Positions 25,499-34,665 of a stretch of DNA of 64,000 bases are shown piece after piece (position 1 is the stretch's first letter; every line of letters begins with the position of its first letter). Under the pieces are notes generated by a model. That model saw only the letters and a list, made by a program, of their open reading frames with translations. It had not been told where the DNA came from and did no database searches. The position numbers and the translations under genes were made by a program. Origin of the DNA: Pandoraea commovens (lineage in GTDB: Bacteria > Pseudomonadota > Gammaproteobacteria > Burkholderiales > Burkholderiaceae); the NCBI RefSeq assembly GCF_902459615.1, contig NZ_CABPSA010000004.1:186001-250000 (forward strand). The letters run 5' to 3'.

Positions 25499-26341
25499 AT
25501 GACCCTCATCAAACGCAAATCCATCGAAGCCGAAGCGTTCGTCGCCGACGACCGTGCCGCCCGTTCACCGCGTCCCACGTACAAGCCGCGTTTCGCGCCG
25601 GTGACGTTCTCTGAAATCGGTGGCGTGCGTTACCTGCATTTCGGCACGGAATGGGTGCAAGGGGCGATGCGTCTGTCGAAGCCGGATCGTATCGAGCTGG
25701 AATACGCGCAGCAGATGATGGCGTGGTTGCTGTTCATGCGTGCACCGAAGCACGTGGTGCAACTGGGCCTTGGCACCGGCTCGATCACGAAGTTCTCGGC
25801 CAAGCAATTCCCGCGCACGCAAGTGACGGCGGTTGAGCTGAACCCGGCGGTGGTCGTCGCTGCCCGCACGATGTTCGATCTGCCGAGCGATTCGCGTCGA
25901 TTGAAGGTGCTGGAAGCGGACGCGTGGGACTACGTCACCGATACAGCAAATCACGGTGCTGTCGATGTTCTGCAAATCGACCTGTACGACGCCACCGCGC
26001 GCGGCCCGGTCCATGACACCCCGGCGTTCTACAAGGCGTGCCGTGCCACGTTGCGCGAGCCGGGCATGCTGACGATGAACCTCTTTGGCGATCACGACAG
26101 CTATCCGAAGAACATCCGTCGTCTGCGTCAGGCGTTCGACAATCGCGTGATCGAATTCCCGGAAGTGCATGACGGCAACGTCATCGTGCTGGCGTTCAAC
26201 GGTCCGCTGTTGTCGGTGGAATGGAAGGACGTGGAAGCGCGCGCCAAGGTGGTGGAAGCCGCGACCGGCCTGCCTGCAAAGCGTTGGGTCAAGCAACTTC
26301 GCGAGAAGAATGGCGACGGCGGTCCGGTACTGACGGTCTGA
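25499..26341 (+). CDS. Spermidine-synthase-like methyltransferase-fold protein
   Basis: A 280-residue protein with the Rossmann fold shared by polyamine aminopropyltransferases and methyltransferases. HVVQLGLGTGSITKFSAK forms the cofactor loop, TAVELNPAVVVAAR the acidic ribose-binding strand, and VLQIDLYDA occupies the position where spermidine synthase has its catalytic Asp. The N-terminal beta domain (FAPVTFSEIGGVRYLHFGTEWVQG) is present but shortened. Whether it makes polyamines cannot be decided. GAAGGA before the ATG supports the start; 26 further upstream codons look non-coding. Confidence 0.82.
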   Translation: MTLIKRKSIEAEAFVADDRAARSPRPTYKPRFAPVTFSEIGGVRYLHFGTEWVQGAMRLSKPDRIELEYAQQMMAWLLFMRAPKHVVQLGLGTGSITKFSAKQFPRTQVTAVELNPAVVVAARTMFDLPSDSRRLKVLEADAWDYVTDTANHGAVDVLQIDLYDATARGPVHDTPAFYKACRATLREPGMLTMNLFGDHDSYPKNIRRLRQAFDNRVIEFPEVHDGNVIVLAFNGPLLSVEWKDVEARAKVVEAATGLPAKRWVKQLREKNGDGGPVLTV

Positions 26342-26400
26342 CGTTGTCCGCGTAGCTACGCATCGCCGTATCGCAGAAGCCGCAATTTGCGGCAGACGTA

Positions 26401-26428
26401 AAAAAGCCAGCCGAGAGGCTGGCTTTTT
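26401..26428. terminator. Bidirectional terminator
   Basis: AAAAAGCCAGCC and GGCTGGCTTTTT form a perfect 12-bp stem around a GAGA loop, with T-runs on both strands. It separates the convergent spermidine-synthase-like and DUF2322 genes. Confidence 0.9.
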
Positions 26429-26495
26429 CTTTTGCGCGACGTGCGGTCCCTAAGCGTCGGGACCGTGCAACCGCCTGCATCAGGCGGTGACTTCT

Positions 26496-26840
26496 TCAGG
26501 CGGCGACTTCGTCGATCGTCAGCGCCTCGCCACCGGCGACGATCGCCAGCAGGCGGTCGACGTTCGGGTGAGCGCCGGGGCGGTTACGCGCGTCTGCGGT
26601 ATGCTCACCGAAGACTGCCAGGGCATGCTCGGCAGCCTTGGCGTCGAGCGTGCCGAAGGCTTGCTTGAGATAGTGGTAGACGGCGAGCGAGCCTTGCTTG
26701 CCCGGTGCATTTTCGATGGTGCCCACAACGGCGCCACTGGCATTGCGCAGGTCGATGCGCGCGATGCCTTCGATGCTGCCGATGGAGGCCATCTGGGCGA
26801 GGTTTTCCTTGAACACCGGGGTCGGTTCGATGACTGCCAT
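26496..26840 (-). CDS. DUF2322 family protein
   Basis: A 114-residue acidic cytoplasmic protein that fits my memory of the DUF2322 family of beta-proteobacteria: FKENLAQMASIGSIEGIARIDL, GTIENAPGKQGSLAVYHYLK, and GAHPNVDRLLAIVAGGEAL. The highly conserved PGAHPNVDRLL suggests a binding or catalytic site, but function is unknown. AGGAG lies nine bases upstream of the ATG. Confidence 0.75.
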   Translation of the reverse strand: MAVIEPTPVFKENLAQMASIGSIEGIARIDLRNASGAVVGTIENAPGKQGSLAVYHYLKQAFGTLDAKAAEHALAVFGEHTADARNRPGAHPNVDRLLAIVAGGEALTIDEVAA

Positions 26841-26919
26841 GGTTGTACTGCTCCTGCGGTTACGTCAGATGAATTGAAATCGTTGCGGGCCGAATGTTAT
26901 CACTCCGGCCCAGGCGGGA

Positions 26920-28116
26920 TCAGGTGCGTCGCCATTGCAGAATCGCCAGCGTTACCACCCCGGCGATCAGTCCCCAGAAGGCGGACCCGATGGAGAGCAG
27001 CGTCAATCCGGAGGCGGTCACCATGAACGTGATAAGCGCGGCTTCGCGTTGCTTCATGTCGTGCATGGCATTCGCCAGTCCGTTCATGATCGAGCCGAAC
27101 AGGGCCAGTGCTGCAATGGAGACGACCAGTGCCTTCGGAAACGCCGCAAACAGTGCAGCAATGGTCGCGCCGAATGTCCCGGCGATCAGGTAAAAGACGC
27201 CCGACCACACTGCTGCCGTATAGCGCTTCGCGGGGTCTTCATGCGCTTCGCGCCCTGTACAGATGGCCGCCGTGATGGCCGCAAGATGGATACCATGGGA
27301 GCCGAACGGCGCGAGCAGTACCGACGCAATGCCGGTTGTCGAAATCAACGGCGATGCGGGGACGTTGTAACCATCCGCACGCAGGACGGCGAGTCCGGGA
27401 ACGTTCTGCGACGCCATCGCCACCACGAACAGCGGGATCGCGATGCTGATCGTCGCCGACAACGAGAACGACGGGGTGGTCCATACCGGCTTTGCCAGCG
27501 ACACATTGAAGTGACTGAAATCGAGCAGGCCCAGTCCGCCGGCAACGGCTGTGCCCACGATCAGCGCCAACAAAATGGCGTAGCGCGAGGCGAGTCGTTT
27601 GACGATGAGGTACGTGAAGAACATGGAGAGTACGAGTGCCGTCTGGTGCTGCGCGGCGACGAAAATCTCCAGTCCGATGCGAAACAGAATGCCCGCCAGC
27701 AGCGCGGACGCCAACGCAGGCGGCACGCGCCGCATGATCGTCTCGAAGCCCCCCGTCAGTCCGCAGATTGCGATGAGCGCGTTGCAGACGATGAACGCGC
27801 CGATGGCCTCACCGTACGGCACACCCGGTAGCGACGTAATCAGCAGGGCAGCACCCGGCGTCGACCACGCGATAACAACGGGCGTGCGGTAGCGAAGCGA
27901 TAGCCCGATGGTCGTCAATCCCATGCCGATGGACAGCGCCCAGATCCACGACGAGATTTGCGCCGGCGTAAGATGGGCGGCCTGTCCGGCCTGAAACATG
28001 AGGATGAGCGAGCTGGTGTAGCCGGTCATCATCGCCACGAAGCCGGCCACGATGGCCGATGGCGACGTGTCCGCCAGCGGGCGCAGCGGGGGCAGGGAAG
28101 TGGTGCTCGACGTCAT
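26920..28116 (-). CDS. benE: Benzoate/proton symporter BenE family
   Basis: A 398-residue inner-membrane transporter with about 12 hydrophobic segments. The family signature is visible in TPVVIAWSTPGAALLITSLPGVPYGEAIGAF and in LLAPFGSHGIHLAAITAAICTGREAHEDP. BenE proteins take up benzoate or related aromatic acids; some also resemble uracil/xanthine permeases in fold. No benzoate-degradation genes adjoin, so the substrate is tentative. It is preceded by about 150 bases rich in TGCCG repeats without a clear operator. Confidence 0.88.
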   Translation of the reverse strand: MTSSTTSLPPLRPLADTSPSAIVAGFVAMMTGYTSSLILMFQAGQAAHLTPAQISSWIWALSIGMGLTTIGLSLRYRTPVVIAWSTPGAALLITSLPGVPYGEAIGAFIVCNALIAICGLTGGFETIMRRVPPALASALLAGILFRIGLEIFVAAQHQTALVLSMFFTYLIVKRLASRYAILLALIVGTAVAGGLGLLDFSHFNVSLAKPVWTTPSFSLSATISIAIPLFVVAMASQNVPGLAVLRADGYNVPASPLISTTGIASVLLAPFGSHGIHLAAITAAICTGREAHEDPAKRYTAAVWSGVFYLIAGTFGATIAALFAAFPKALVVSIAALALFGSIMNGLANAMHDMKQREAALITFMVTASGLTLLSIGSAFWGLIAGVVTLAILQWRRT

Positions 28117-28269
28117 GGTGGCGTGCTGTCTCTTTGGTTGCGTTGTTGTTGTGATGTACTGCGGTTCTGCCGCATTGTGCGGCGTGCCGTTGTGTGCGGA
28201 CGGCGCGCGCTATGCCGTGCATCTGCCGTGTATCTGCGGAGTATCTGCCGTGACGCGGGGATTTCCGGG

Positions 28270-29445
28270 CTACTTGCTTAGGACCCGCATGGCCGATTCC
28301 AGCCCCGCCAGCGTAATCGGATACATACGATTCGCAAAGAGCTGGCGGATCACCGAAATCGACTGACGATATTGCCAAATGGCTTCCGGCTCAGGGTTGA
28401 GCCACGCGTGATGCGGATACCGGTCGATGAAGCGACGCAGCCAGACCGCGCCCGCTTCCTTGTTGTTGTACTCGACGGAGCCACCCGGTTGCAGAACTTC
28501 GTACGGACTCATCGTCGCATCGCCCACGAAGATCAGCTTGTAGTCGGCCGGATATTTGCGCAGCACGTCCCACGTCTCGAATCGCTCGTTGTGACGTCGG
28601 CGGTTCTGCCGCCAGAGATAGTCGTAGACGCAGTTGTGGAAATAGTAGAACTCGAGATGCTTGAATTCCGACTTCGCGGCCGAGAAGAGTTCTTCCGTGC
28701 GCGCGATGTGATCGTCCATCGACCCGCCCACGTCGAGCAGCATCAGCACCTTCACGTTGTTGTGACGCTCGGGCACCAGCTTTAGATCGAGCCAGCCAGC
28801 ATTGGCCGCAGTGGAGCGAATCGTGTCGTCTAGATCGAGTTCTTCGGCCGCCCCTTCGCGCGCGAACTTACGCAGACGGCGTAGTGCAACCTTGATGTTG
28901 CGCGTGCCCAGCTCTACGGTGTCGTCGTAGTCGCGGTACGTACGTTGATCCCATACTTTGACTGCGGTGCGATTGCCGTTGCTCTCGCCGCCGATGCGGA
29001 TGCCTTCGGGATTGAAGCCGCCATTGCCGAACGGCGATGTGCCGCCCGTGCCGATCCACTTGCTGCCGCCTTCGTGCCGCCCCTTCTGCTCGTCGAACAG
29101 TTGCTTCAGGCGTTCCATGAGCTTATCGAGTCCGCCCAGCGCCTGAATACGCGCCTTGTCTTCGGGGGACAACTCGCGTTGCATCCGCTTCTTGAGCCAG
29201 TCGAGCGGCACTTCACCGGAGGCGTCGACGATTTGCTGTACGCCTTTGAAGTACGCACCGAACGCCTGATCGAACTTGTCGTAGTGCTTCTCGTCCTTGA
29301 TGAGCGAGAGGCGCGCCAGATAGTAGAACTCGTCGAGCGAGGGCGCGATCACCTGACGCTGAAGTGCTTCGAGCAGCGTCAGGTATTCCTTGACCGAGAC
29401 CGGCAGTTTTGCCGCGCGCAAGGTGTAGAAGAAGTCGATCAGCAT
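28270..29445 (-). CDS. VWA-domain protein, partner of MoxR ATPase
   Basis: A 391-residue protein whose N-terminal 180 residues match the CoxE/DUF58-adjacent type (FFYTLRAAKLPVSVKEYLTLLEAL), and whose C-terminal half is a von Willebrand factor A domain with the metal-binding MIDAS motif VLMLLDVGGSMDDH, where the second Ser is preceded by Gly-Gly. Such proteins pair with MoxR AAA+ ATPases to remodel or insert metal cofactors in target enzymes. The gene follows the MoxR gene by 13 bases on the same strand. The target here is unknown. Confidence 0.88.
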   Translation of the reverse strand: MLIDFFYTLRAAKLPVSVKEYLTLLEALQRQVIAPSLDEFYYLARLSLIKDEKHYDKFDQAFGAYFKGVQQIVDASGEVPLDWLKKRMQRELSPEDKARIQALGGLDKLMERLKQLFDEQKGRHEGGSKWIGTGGTSPFGNGGFNPEGIRIGGESNGNRTAVKVWDQRTYRDYDDTVELGTRNIKVALRRLRKFAREGAAEELDLDDTIRSTAANAGWLDLKLVPERHNNVKVLMLLDVGGSMDDHIARTEELFSAAKSEFKHLEFYYFHNCVYDYLWRQNRRRHNERFETWDVLRKYPADYKLIFVGDATMSPYEVLQPGGSVEYNNKEAGAVWLRRFIDRYPHHAWLNPEPEAIWQYRQSISVIRQLFANRMYPITLAGLESAMRVLSK

Positions 29446-29458
29446 GACGTGGGCGCGC

Positions 29459-30301
29459 TTATCGGTTAGCGCGATTCATGAAGACGAGCCGCTCGAACAG
29501 GTGCATGTCCTGCTCGTTCTTGAGCAAAGCGCCCGCAAGCGGCGGAATGGCCAGTTTGTTGTCGGCGCTGCGAAGCGCTTCCGGGCCGATTTCCTCGGCC
29601 ATCAGCAACTTGAGCCAATCGATCAGTTCCGATGTCGACGGCTTTTTCTTCAGGCCCGGGATCTCGCGCACTTCGAAGAACGTCGCCATGGCGGCGTTGA
29701 CCAGTTCGCGACGGATGTTCGGGAAGTGGACGTCAATGATCGACTGCATCGTCGCCGGTTCCGGGAATTTGATGTAGTGGAAGAAGCAGCGGCGCAGGAA
29801 GGCGTCGGGCAGCTCCTTCTCGTTGTTCGACGTGATGATGACGAGCGGACGGTGGCGGGCCTTCACCAGTTCTCGCGTCTCGTAGACGTAGAACTCCATG
29901 CGATCGAGCTCACGCAGCAAATCGTTGGGGAATTCGATGTCGGCCTTGTCGATCTCGTCGATCAGCAACACGACCGGCTGGTCGGCCTCGAACGCTTGCC
30001 AGAGCACGCCCTTGACGATGTAGTTGGCGATGTCGCGAACGCGCTCGTCGCCCAGTTGCGAATCGCGCAGCCGTGAGACCGCGTCGTATTCGTAGAGCCC
30101 TTGCTGCGCCTTGGTGGTGGACTTCACGTGCCATTGCAGCAGCGGCATATCGAGGGCTGCGGCCACTTCCTCGGCGAGCATGGTCTTGCCGGTGCCGGGT
30201 TCGCCCTTGATGAGCAGCGGTCGTTGCAGCGTGGCCGCCGCGTTCACGGCGAGCTTGAGGTCGTCGGTGGCGACGTATTGGGAAGAGCCTTCAAAGCGCA
30301 T
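29459..30301 (-). CDS. MoxR-family AAA+ ATPase
   Basis: A 280-residue ATPase. Walker A is GEPGTGKTML near residue 40, Walker B is VVLLIDEIDKAD, and the sensor region VIITSNNEKELPDAFLRRCFFHYIKFPEP is typical of MoxR proteins. It works as a chaperone-like motor with the downstream VWA protein. The start at 30301 gives MRFEGSSQYVA, the conserved beginning; an upstream in-frame TTG is less likely. Divergent cytochrome c genes begin 280 bases away. Confidence 0.92.
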   Translation of the reverse strand: MRFEGSSQYVATDDLKLAVNAAATLQRPLLIKGEPGTGKTMLAEEVAAALDMPLLQWHVKSTTKAQQGLYEYDAVSRLRDSQLGDERVRDIANYIVKGVLWQAFEADQPVVLLIDEIDKADIEFPNDLLRELDRMEFYVYETRELVKARHRPLVIITSNNEKELPDAFLRRCFFHYIKFPEPATMQSIIDVHFPNIRRELVNAAMATFFEVREIPGLKKKPSTSELIDWLKLLMAEEIGPEALRSADNKLAIPPLAGALLKNEQDMHLFERLVFMNRANR

Positions 30302-30480
30302 TGTCAGAGCCGTCCGCAAACAGCCGGCCAACCGGCCGGGCAGGGAAAAAGTTCAGTATAAGACATTGCGCATATGGCTCGCTCGCACGTTGAAAATGTG
30401 CATTGACATCAATGGCTTGCGAAAAAACTTCGGAGAACTGTGCGGGTCAGCACCGAGTTTGCGCCTCGGAGGGTGTGGGT

Positions 30481-30486
30481 TACAAT
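30481..30486 (+). promoter_or_regulatory. Putative -10 box of the cytochrome c genes
   Basis: TACAAT, preceded by GTGGGT, lies about 100 bases upstream of the first cytochrome ATG. -35 match is weak. The rest of the 281-base divergent gap shows no gene. Confidence 0.35.
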
Positions 30487-30582
30487 CGATTGCTTTTTTC
30501 ACAGGTCGACCGCCTTGGAGCCGGGATGTCGATCTGCGTGTTGCGGGCCGGTATTCCAACCAAAAACGTTCCCAAGAAGACC

Positions 30583-30948
30583 ATGAAAAAGTTCCTCACG
30601 ATGATGGCGCTGGCGCTTGGCAGCACGTCGTTCATGTCGGTCAGCGCCCTTCATGCGGCCGAACTCAAGCCTGATATGGAGGCGGCAAAGAGCAAGGTGG
30701 CCATGTGCATTGGCTGCCATGGCATTGCCGACTATCGCACCGCGTTCCCCGAGGTGTATCACGTCCCCAAGATCGGCGGACAGAACGCGAAGTACATCGA
30801 AAACGCCCTGAAGGAATACGCGAAGGGCGATCGCAAGTTCCAGACGATGCATGGCATCGCAGCCACGTTGACCGAACAGGACATCGTCGACATCGCCGCG
30901 TACTACGCGGCGCAGACGGCGTCGACGCCGGTCAATCCCCAGAAGTAA
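30583..30948 (+). CDS. Small c-type cytochrome
   Basis: A 121-residue periplasmic monoheme cytochrome of the c553/c4 class. A signal peptide (MKKFLTMMALALGSTSF..., cleavage near residue 25-26) is followed by the heme site CIGCH (residues 42-46) and a distal Met probably in FQTMHG. The conserved GGQNAKYIENALKEYAKGDR stretch is typical. The ATG at 30583 is right before the signal peptide, with AAGAAG upstream. A second cytochrome follows after 25 bases. Confidence 0.92.
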   Translation: MKKFLTMMALALGSTSFMSVSALHAAELKPDMEAAKSKVAMCIGCHGIADYRTAFPEVYHVPKIGGQNAKYIENALKEYAKGDRKFQTMHGIAATLTEQDIVDIAAYYAAQTASTPVNPQK

Positions 30949-30973
30949 AACGTGCGTGGCTGAGGAGAACACG

Positions 30974-31396
30974 ATGAAGCATTCGATGCATTCGATGGCA
31001 AAGGCCGCTGCGGCGGTGTCCCTGACGCTGGGCGCGATGCTCGCCGCAACGAGCGGCAACGCAGTCGCCGCGGGCAATATCGCCAACGGTAAGGCGCTCG
31101 TCGACAAAGGCATGTGCGCCAGTTGCCACGGCGCCAACCTGAACGCGCCGATCACCCCGGAATACCCGAAGCTGGCTGGTCAGTACGCGGATTACGTCTA
31201 TAACGCGTTGCGTGCGTACCAGAACGAACACAGTCTGGTGTATGGCCGCAGCAACGCCATTATGAAGACGCAGGTCATGTCGAATCCGGCGACGCTCGAC
31301 AAGGACGGCAAGCCGCGTCCGTTCACGTCGCAGGAGCTGAAGGACATCTCCGCTTACATCGAGTCGCTGCCCGGCGATCTCGTGACGAAAAAGTAA
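30974..31396 (+). CDS. Small c-type cytochrome
   Basis: A 140-residue periplasmic cytochrome c with a signal peptide ending near residue 33 (SGNAVAAG) and heme motif CASCH (residues 48-52). YPKLAGQYADYVYNALRAYQNE is the paralogous helix also seen in the preceding protein, and MSNPA provides a candidate axial Met. The strong site GAGGAGA precedes the ATG. The pair probably forms a diheme electron-transfer module to a terminal oxidase or other acceptor not in this window. Confidence 0.92.
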   Translation: MKHSMHSMAKAAAAVSLTLGAMLAATSGNAVAAGNIANGKALVDKGMCASCHGANLNAPITPEYPKLAGQYADYVYNALRAYQNEHSLVYGRSNAIMKTQVMSNPATLDKDGKPRPFTSQELKDISAYIESLPGDLVTKK

Positions 31397-31418
31397 GCGT
31401 TTCGACGTCTGCACGAAA

Positions 31419-31451
31419 AAACGACGGTTGCTGTCAAGGCAACCGTCGTTT
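31419..31451 (+). terminator. Intrinsic terminator of the cytochrome operon
   Basis: AAACGACGGTTGC and GCAACCGTCGTTT form a perfect 13-bp stem with a seven-base loop; further outer pairs (GCACGAAA / TTTCGTGC) extend it. Confidence 0.85.
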
Positions 31452-31536
31452 GCTTTCGTGCTCTTGTCGGGGCAGCGTACGGTTAGTGCTGGCGGCACCA
31501 CGCCGTTTGCGTGCTGCCGCAACCACCGGAGGGCGC

Positions 31537-31968
31537 TTAGCGCGATGCCTGCTGCTCGATACGCTGGAGGTAGGCGTCCGAGTCGGGCGGCTGACCGCTG
31601 CGCTGGGCTTCCCACAGGGTCTGCCCCAGACACTCCATGATGCGGTGCTGCGCCTCGTGCGGCGAGTCAAGGCGATTCGTCAGCTTTTCGTACGCGGCGC
31701 GGATACCGGGTGGCTGATCGATGGAGACCTGCTCGCTGATCGCCAGGTGCATGGACAAATGCAGGAACGGGTTGGTCTGGCCCGCTTCCGGCGAGTAATC
31801 GCGGGCGCTGGCGTCTTCGGTATCGGCAAGCGCGTCGTGGTACTCGGGGTGTTCGTTGATCCAGTCGGCGGCAATCGTTTCGAGCGGCGTCAGGATATTG
31901 CCATCACGCTGCTTTTGCCACGTGGTGCAGAAGAATTGCCGGACTTCGTCACGGCTCGGATTGAACAT
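31537..31968 (-). CDS. DUF1841 family protein
   Basis: A 143-residue soluble protein matching DUF1841 (MFNPSRDEVRQFFCTTWQK, LTPLETIAADWINEHPEYHDAL, NPFLHLSMHLAISEQVSIDQPPGIRAAY). Its His-rich NPFLHLSMHL segment is the most conserved part. Function is unknown. It is convergent with the two cytochrome c genes. No recognised promoter; the region before it is short. Confidence 0.85.
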   Translation of the reverse strand: MFNPSRDEVRQFFCTTWQKQRDGNILTPLETIAADWINEHPEYHDALADTEDASARDYSPEAGQTNPFLHLSMHLAISEQVSIDQPPGIRAAYEKLTNRLDSPHEAQHRIMECLGQTLWEAQRSGQPPDSDAYLQRIEQQASR

Positions 31969-32135
31969 GGGGACTCCGTGGGGTTCTTTTGAGGCGTCTT
32001 GCGGCGCGCCTTGCCGTGGCTACAATGGCGAATCCGTTCGCACGATACGGAAAGACGCCAGGCGTGCCTGTGATGGACCGAACGCGCCAGCAACGCATGT
32101 AAAACACGCCGTATTGTCCCCCAAATCGCGTAATC

Positions 32136-33086
32136 ATGTCGCAAAGCCCCCGTACCCCCACCGCAAGCACTGCACCGGATGGCGTTCCCGCCGCGCCTCA
32201 CACGCCACCGTCTGCGTGGGGCGGCATCGCGTTGATCGCCATCTCGGCCTCGGCGTTCGGGGCGATGGCGATTTTCGCGCGTGCGGCCACGGCTTCCGGC
32301 GCCGACATGTTCGCCATGTTGCTGTTCCGATTCTTCGTCGCTGCCATGCTGCTGCTTCTCTGGTGCCGCATGCAGCGGGTCCGCTTTCCGTCGCGCCGCC
32401 AGTCGCTACATATCGCGCTGATGGGCGGCATCGGCTACGTCGGCCAATCGCTGTGTTTCTTTGGCGCGTTGCAGTATGCACAGGCGTCGCTCGTTGCATT
32501 GCTGCTTTACCTTTACCCGGTATTCGTCACGCTTCTGGCGGCCGTTTTTCTGCATGAGCGCCTGACATCGGTAAAGCTCGGCGCGCTGGTCCTGTGCTCG
32601 CTGGGGACGGCGCTGACCGTCGGCGGCGGTCAGGGGCAACCTCTGGGTATGGCGCTGGCAGTCGCCGCCGCGTTGATCTATTCGGGATACATCATCGTGG
32701 GCGCACAACTGACGCGGGGTGTCGACGCGCGAGCGACGGCAACGCTCGTTTGTCTTGCTGCAACGGTCTCCTTCGGCGTTCTGGCTGCGGTACGCAGCTC
32801 ACAGGGACTGCCGTTGCGTTGGCCCGCAGAGATCGGTGGATGGGCGGCGCTCACCGCGATTGCCGTTTGTTCTACGGTCATCGCGATTCTGACCTTCTTC
32901 GCCGGTTTGCAACGTCTTGGCGCGGGACGCGCCTCCATGCTCTCGACGCTGGAGCCCGTCGTGACGGTGCTGCTCGCGGCCATGCTGCTCGGTGAAACGC
33001 TCACAGCGGGACAGTGGGCGGGCGGGGCACTCATTCTGGCGGGCGTGCTCTGGCTATCTGCGCGTGGGGCGTCGGCAAACGCTTGA
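32136..33086 (+). CDS. EamA/DMT-family transporter
   Basis: A 316-residue inner-membrane protein with ten hydrophobic segments in two EamA repeats. [31 protein letters not shown] begins repeat one, [21 protein letters not shown] ends it, and [30 protein letters not shown] is the hallmark end of repeat two. It is probably an exporter; substrate unknown. The first 25 residues are polar and Pro/Thr-rich. Followed after 91 bases by the nitroreductase gene, which has its own -10-like box. Confidence 0.88.
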   Translation: MSQSPRTPTASTAPDGVPAAPHTPPSAWGGIALIAISASAFGAMAIFARAATASGADMFAMLLFRFFVAAMLLLLWCRMQRVRFPSRRQSLHIALMGGIGYVGQSLCFFGALQYAQASLVALLLYLYPVFVTLLAAVFLHERLTSVKLGALVLCSLGTALTVGGGQGQPLGMALAVAAALIYSGYIIVGAQLTRGVDARATATLVCLAATVSFGVLAAVRSSQGLPLRWPAEIGGWAALTAIAVCSTVIAILTFFAGLQRLGAGRASMLSTLEPVVTVLLAAMLLGETLTAGQWAGGALILAGVLWLSARGASANA

Positions 33087-33132
33087 TTCCGTGGGTATTT
33101 TTGGCGCGCCTGCGTCCGCCGTGCGGCAACGG

Positions 33133-33138
33133 TACAAT
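33133..33138 (+). promoter_or_regulatory. Putative -10 box (TACAAT) of the nitroreductase gene
   Basis: GGTACAAT lies 40 bases before the ATG at 33178, the same arrangement as before the gene at 25499. Confidence 0.45.
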
Positions 33139-33177
33139 CGCCCTTCGTTCGCTATTCAACACCCGAGGTCATTCGTC

Positions 33178-33771
33178 ATGAGCATCATTGCCAAAGAAGC
33201 CATCGCCCAGTTGTTCACCGATGCCCGCACGCACAACGTGTGGCTCGACAAGTCGGTCAGCGACGAGACGCTGCGCGAACTCTACGATCTGGTGAAGTGG
33301 GGCCCGACGTCGGCCAACACGACGCCCGCCCGGATTGTCTTCGTGAAGAGCCCGGAGGCGAAGGCGAAACTGATCGAATGCATGGCACCGGGTAACGTGG
33401 ACAAGACACGTACGGCCCCCGTGACGGCCATCATTGCGTATGACCTGAAGTTTTACGAGCACCTGCCCAAGCTGTTCCCGAACGGCGCGGAGAAGATGGT
33501 GCCGATGTTCTCGGGTGATGCCGCCAAGGCAGCAGGCGCCGCCCATATGAACAGCTCGCTGCAAGGCGGATACTTTATTCTGGCCGCGCGCGCGTTGGGT
33601 CTGGATTGCGGTCCGATGGCCGGTTTCGACGCTCAGAAAGTCAACGATACGTTCTTTGCTGGCACCGAATGGCGTGTGAACTTCATCTGCAATCTGGGCT
33701 ACGGCGATCAGGACAAGCTGTTCCCACGCAACCCGCGTTTGTCGTTCGACGAAGCGGCGCGCATCATCTGA
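33178..33771 (+). CDS. rutE: RutE-type malonic semialdehyde reductase / nitroreductase
   Basis: A 197-residue FMN-dependent nitroreductase-fold protein. The N-terminal [44 protein letters not shown] carries the FMN phosphate-binding Arg/Ser region, and [16 protein letters not shown] is the conserved late motif. The pattern matches the RutE/YcdI group, which reduces 3-hydroxypropionate precursor (malonic semialdehyde) in the Rut pyrimidine pathway in E. coli. No other rut gene is near, so the physiological role here may be general. Start fits the family. Confidence 0.85.
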   Translation: MSIIAKEAIAQLFTDARTHNVWLDKSVSDETLRELYDLVKWGPTSANTTPARIVFVKSPEAKAKLIECMAPGNVDKTRTAPVTAIIAYDLKFYEHLPKLFPNGAEKMVPMFSGDAAKAAGAAHMNSSLQGGYFILAARALGLDCGPMAGFDAQKVNDTFFAGTEWRVNFICNLGYGDQDKLFPRNPRLSFDEAARII

Positions 33772-33816
33772 TGCAAGGTCGGTGACGCTTCGCGGCATCA
33801 TTCGATGTGTGAAGCG

Positions 33817-33865
33817 TACAAACAAAACGGGCGGTCCCGATATCGGGCCGCCCGTTTTGTTTGTA
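33817..33865. terminator. Long bidirectional terminator
   Basis: TACAAACAAAACGGGCGG and its exact complement (33848-33865) form an 18-bp stem, and the loop (TCCCGATATCGGG) is itself self-complementary. T-rich arms on both strands serve the convergent rutE and nth genes. Confidence 0.9.
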
Positions 33866-33904
33866 CTGCCGCCGTGGCTGACGTCGGCGAGCGCTAATGG
33901 CGTG

Positions 33905-34549
33905 TCACGCCTTCGGCGCAGGTGTTTTCGGCCGGAAGTCGCAGAGCGGTTCGATCGCGCAATGCCAGCACTCTGGCTTGCGTGCCTTGCATACGTAGCG
34001 GCCGTGCAAGATGAGCCAGTGATGCGCGTCGTGTTTGAATTCGCGAGGTGTTACGCGTTCCAGGGCCAGTTCGACGGCCAGCGGGTCCTTGCCGGGTGCC
34101 AGTCCCGTGCGGTTGGCGACACGGAAAATGTGCGTGTCGACGGCAATCGTGTCCTCGCCGAATGCGGTATTCAGTACCACGTTAGCGGTTTTGCGGCCAA
34201 CGCCAGGCAACGCTTCGAGCGCTTCACGCGATCGCGGCACTTCCCCGGCGTGCTTGTCGAGAAGCAATTGGCAGGTGGCGATGACGTTCTTGGCCTTCGT
34301 GCGATACAGCCCGATCGTCTTGATGAAATCGGACACGCCTGCTTCGCCCAGCGCAATCATTTTTGCGGGGGTGTTCGCGACGGCGTAAAGCTTGCGGGTC
34401 GCCTTGTTCACGGAGACATCGGTCGCCTGTGCGGAGAGTAGTACCGCAATCAACAACTCAAAAGGCGACGTGTATTCCAACTCCGTCGTCGGTGTGGGAT
34501 TGAGTTGTTGCAGCGTTTCGAACAGGGCACGGCGTTTGGCGTCGTTCAT
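33905..34549 (-). CDS. nth: Endonuclease III
   Basis: A 214-residue base-excision repair enzyme, a bifunctional DNA glycosylase/AP lyase for oxidised pyrimidines. The helix-hairpin-helix LPGVGRKTANVVL contains the catalytic Lys, and VDTHIFRVANR the catalytic Asp. The C-terminal [4Fe-4S] cluster ligands are C-X6-C-X2-C-X5-C in CKARKPECWHCAIEPLC. Length is normal. It lies downstream of rnfB on the same strand, as is common in proteobacteria. Confidence 0.97.
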   Translation of the reverse strand: MNDAKRRALFETLQQLNPTPTTELEYTSPFELLIAVLLSAQATDVSVNKATRKLYAVANTPAKMIALGEAGVSDFIKTIGLYRTKAKNVIATCQLLLDKHAGEVPRSREALEALPGVGRKTANVVLNTAFGEDTIAVDTHIFRVANRTGLAPGKDPLAVELALERVTPREFKHDAHHWLILHGRYVCKARKPECWHCAIEPLCDFRPKTPAPKA

Positions 34550-34665
34550 GGCGGGGGCGCGTGTGGCGTGGCGTTTGTCTTGTTATCGAGGACGACCCAT
34601 CAATGGCCGGTTAGCCGTCCGTTCGAAGCGTCAGGGCTTCGCAGTTCTTACAAATGGGCGCTACA

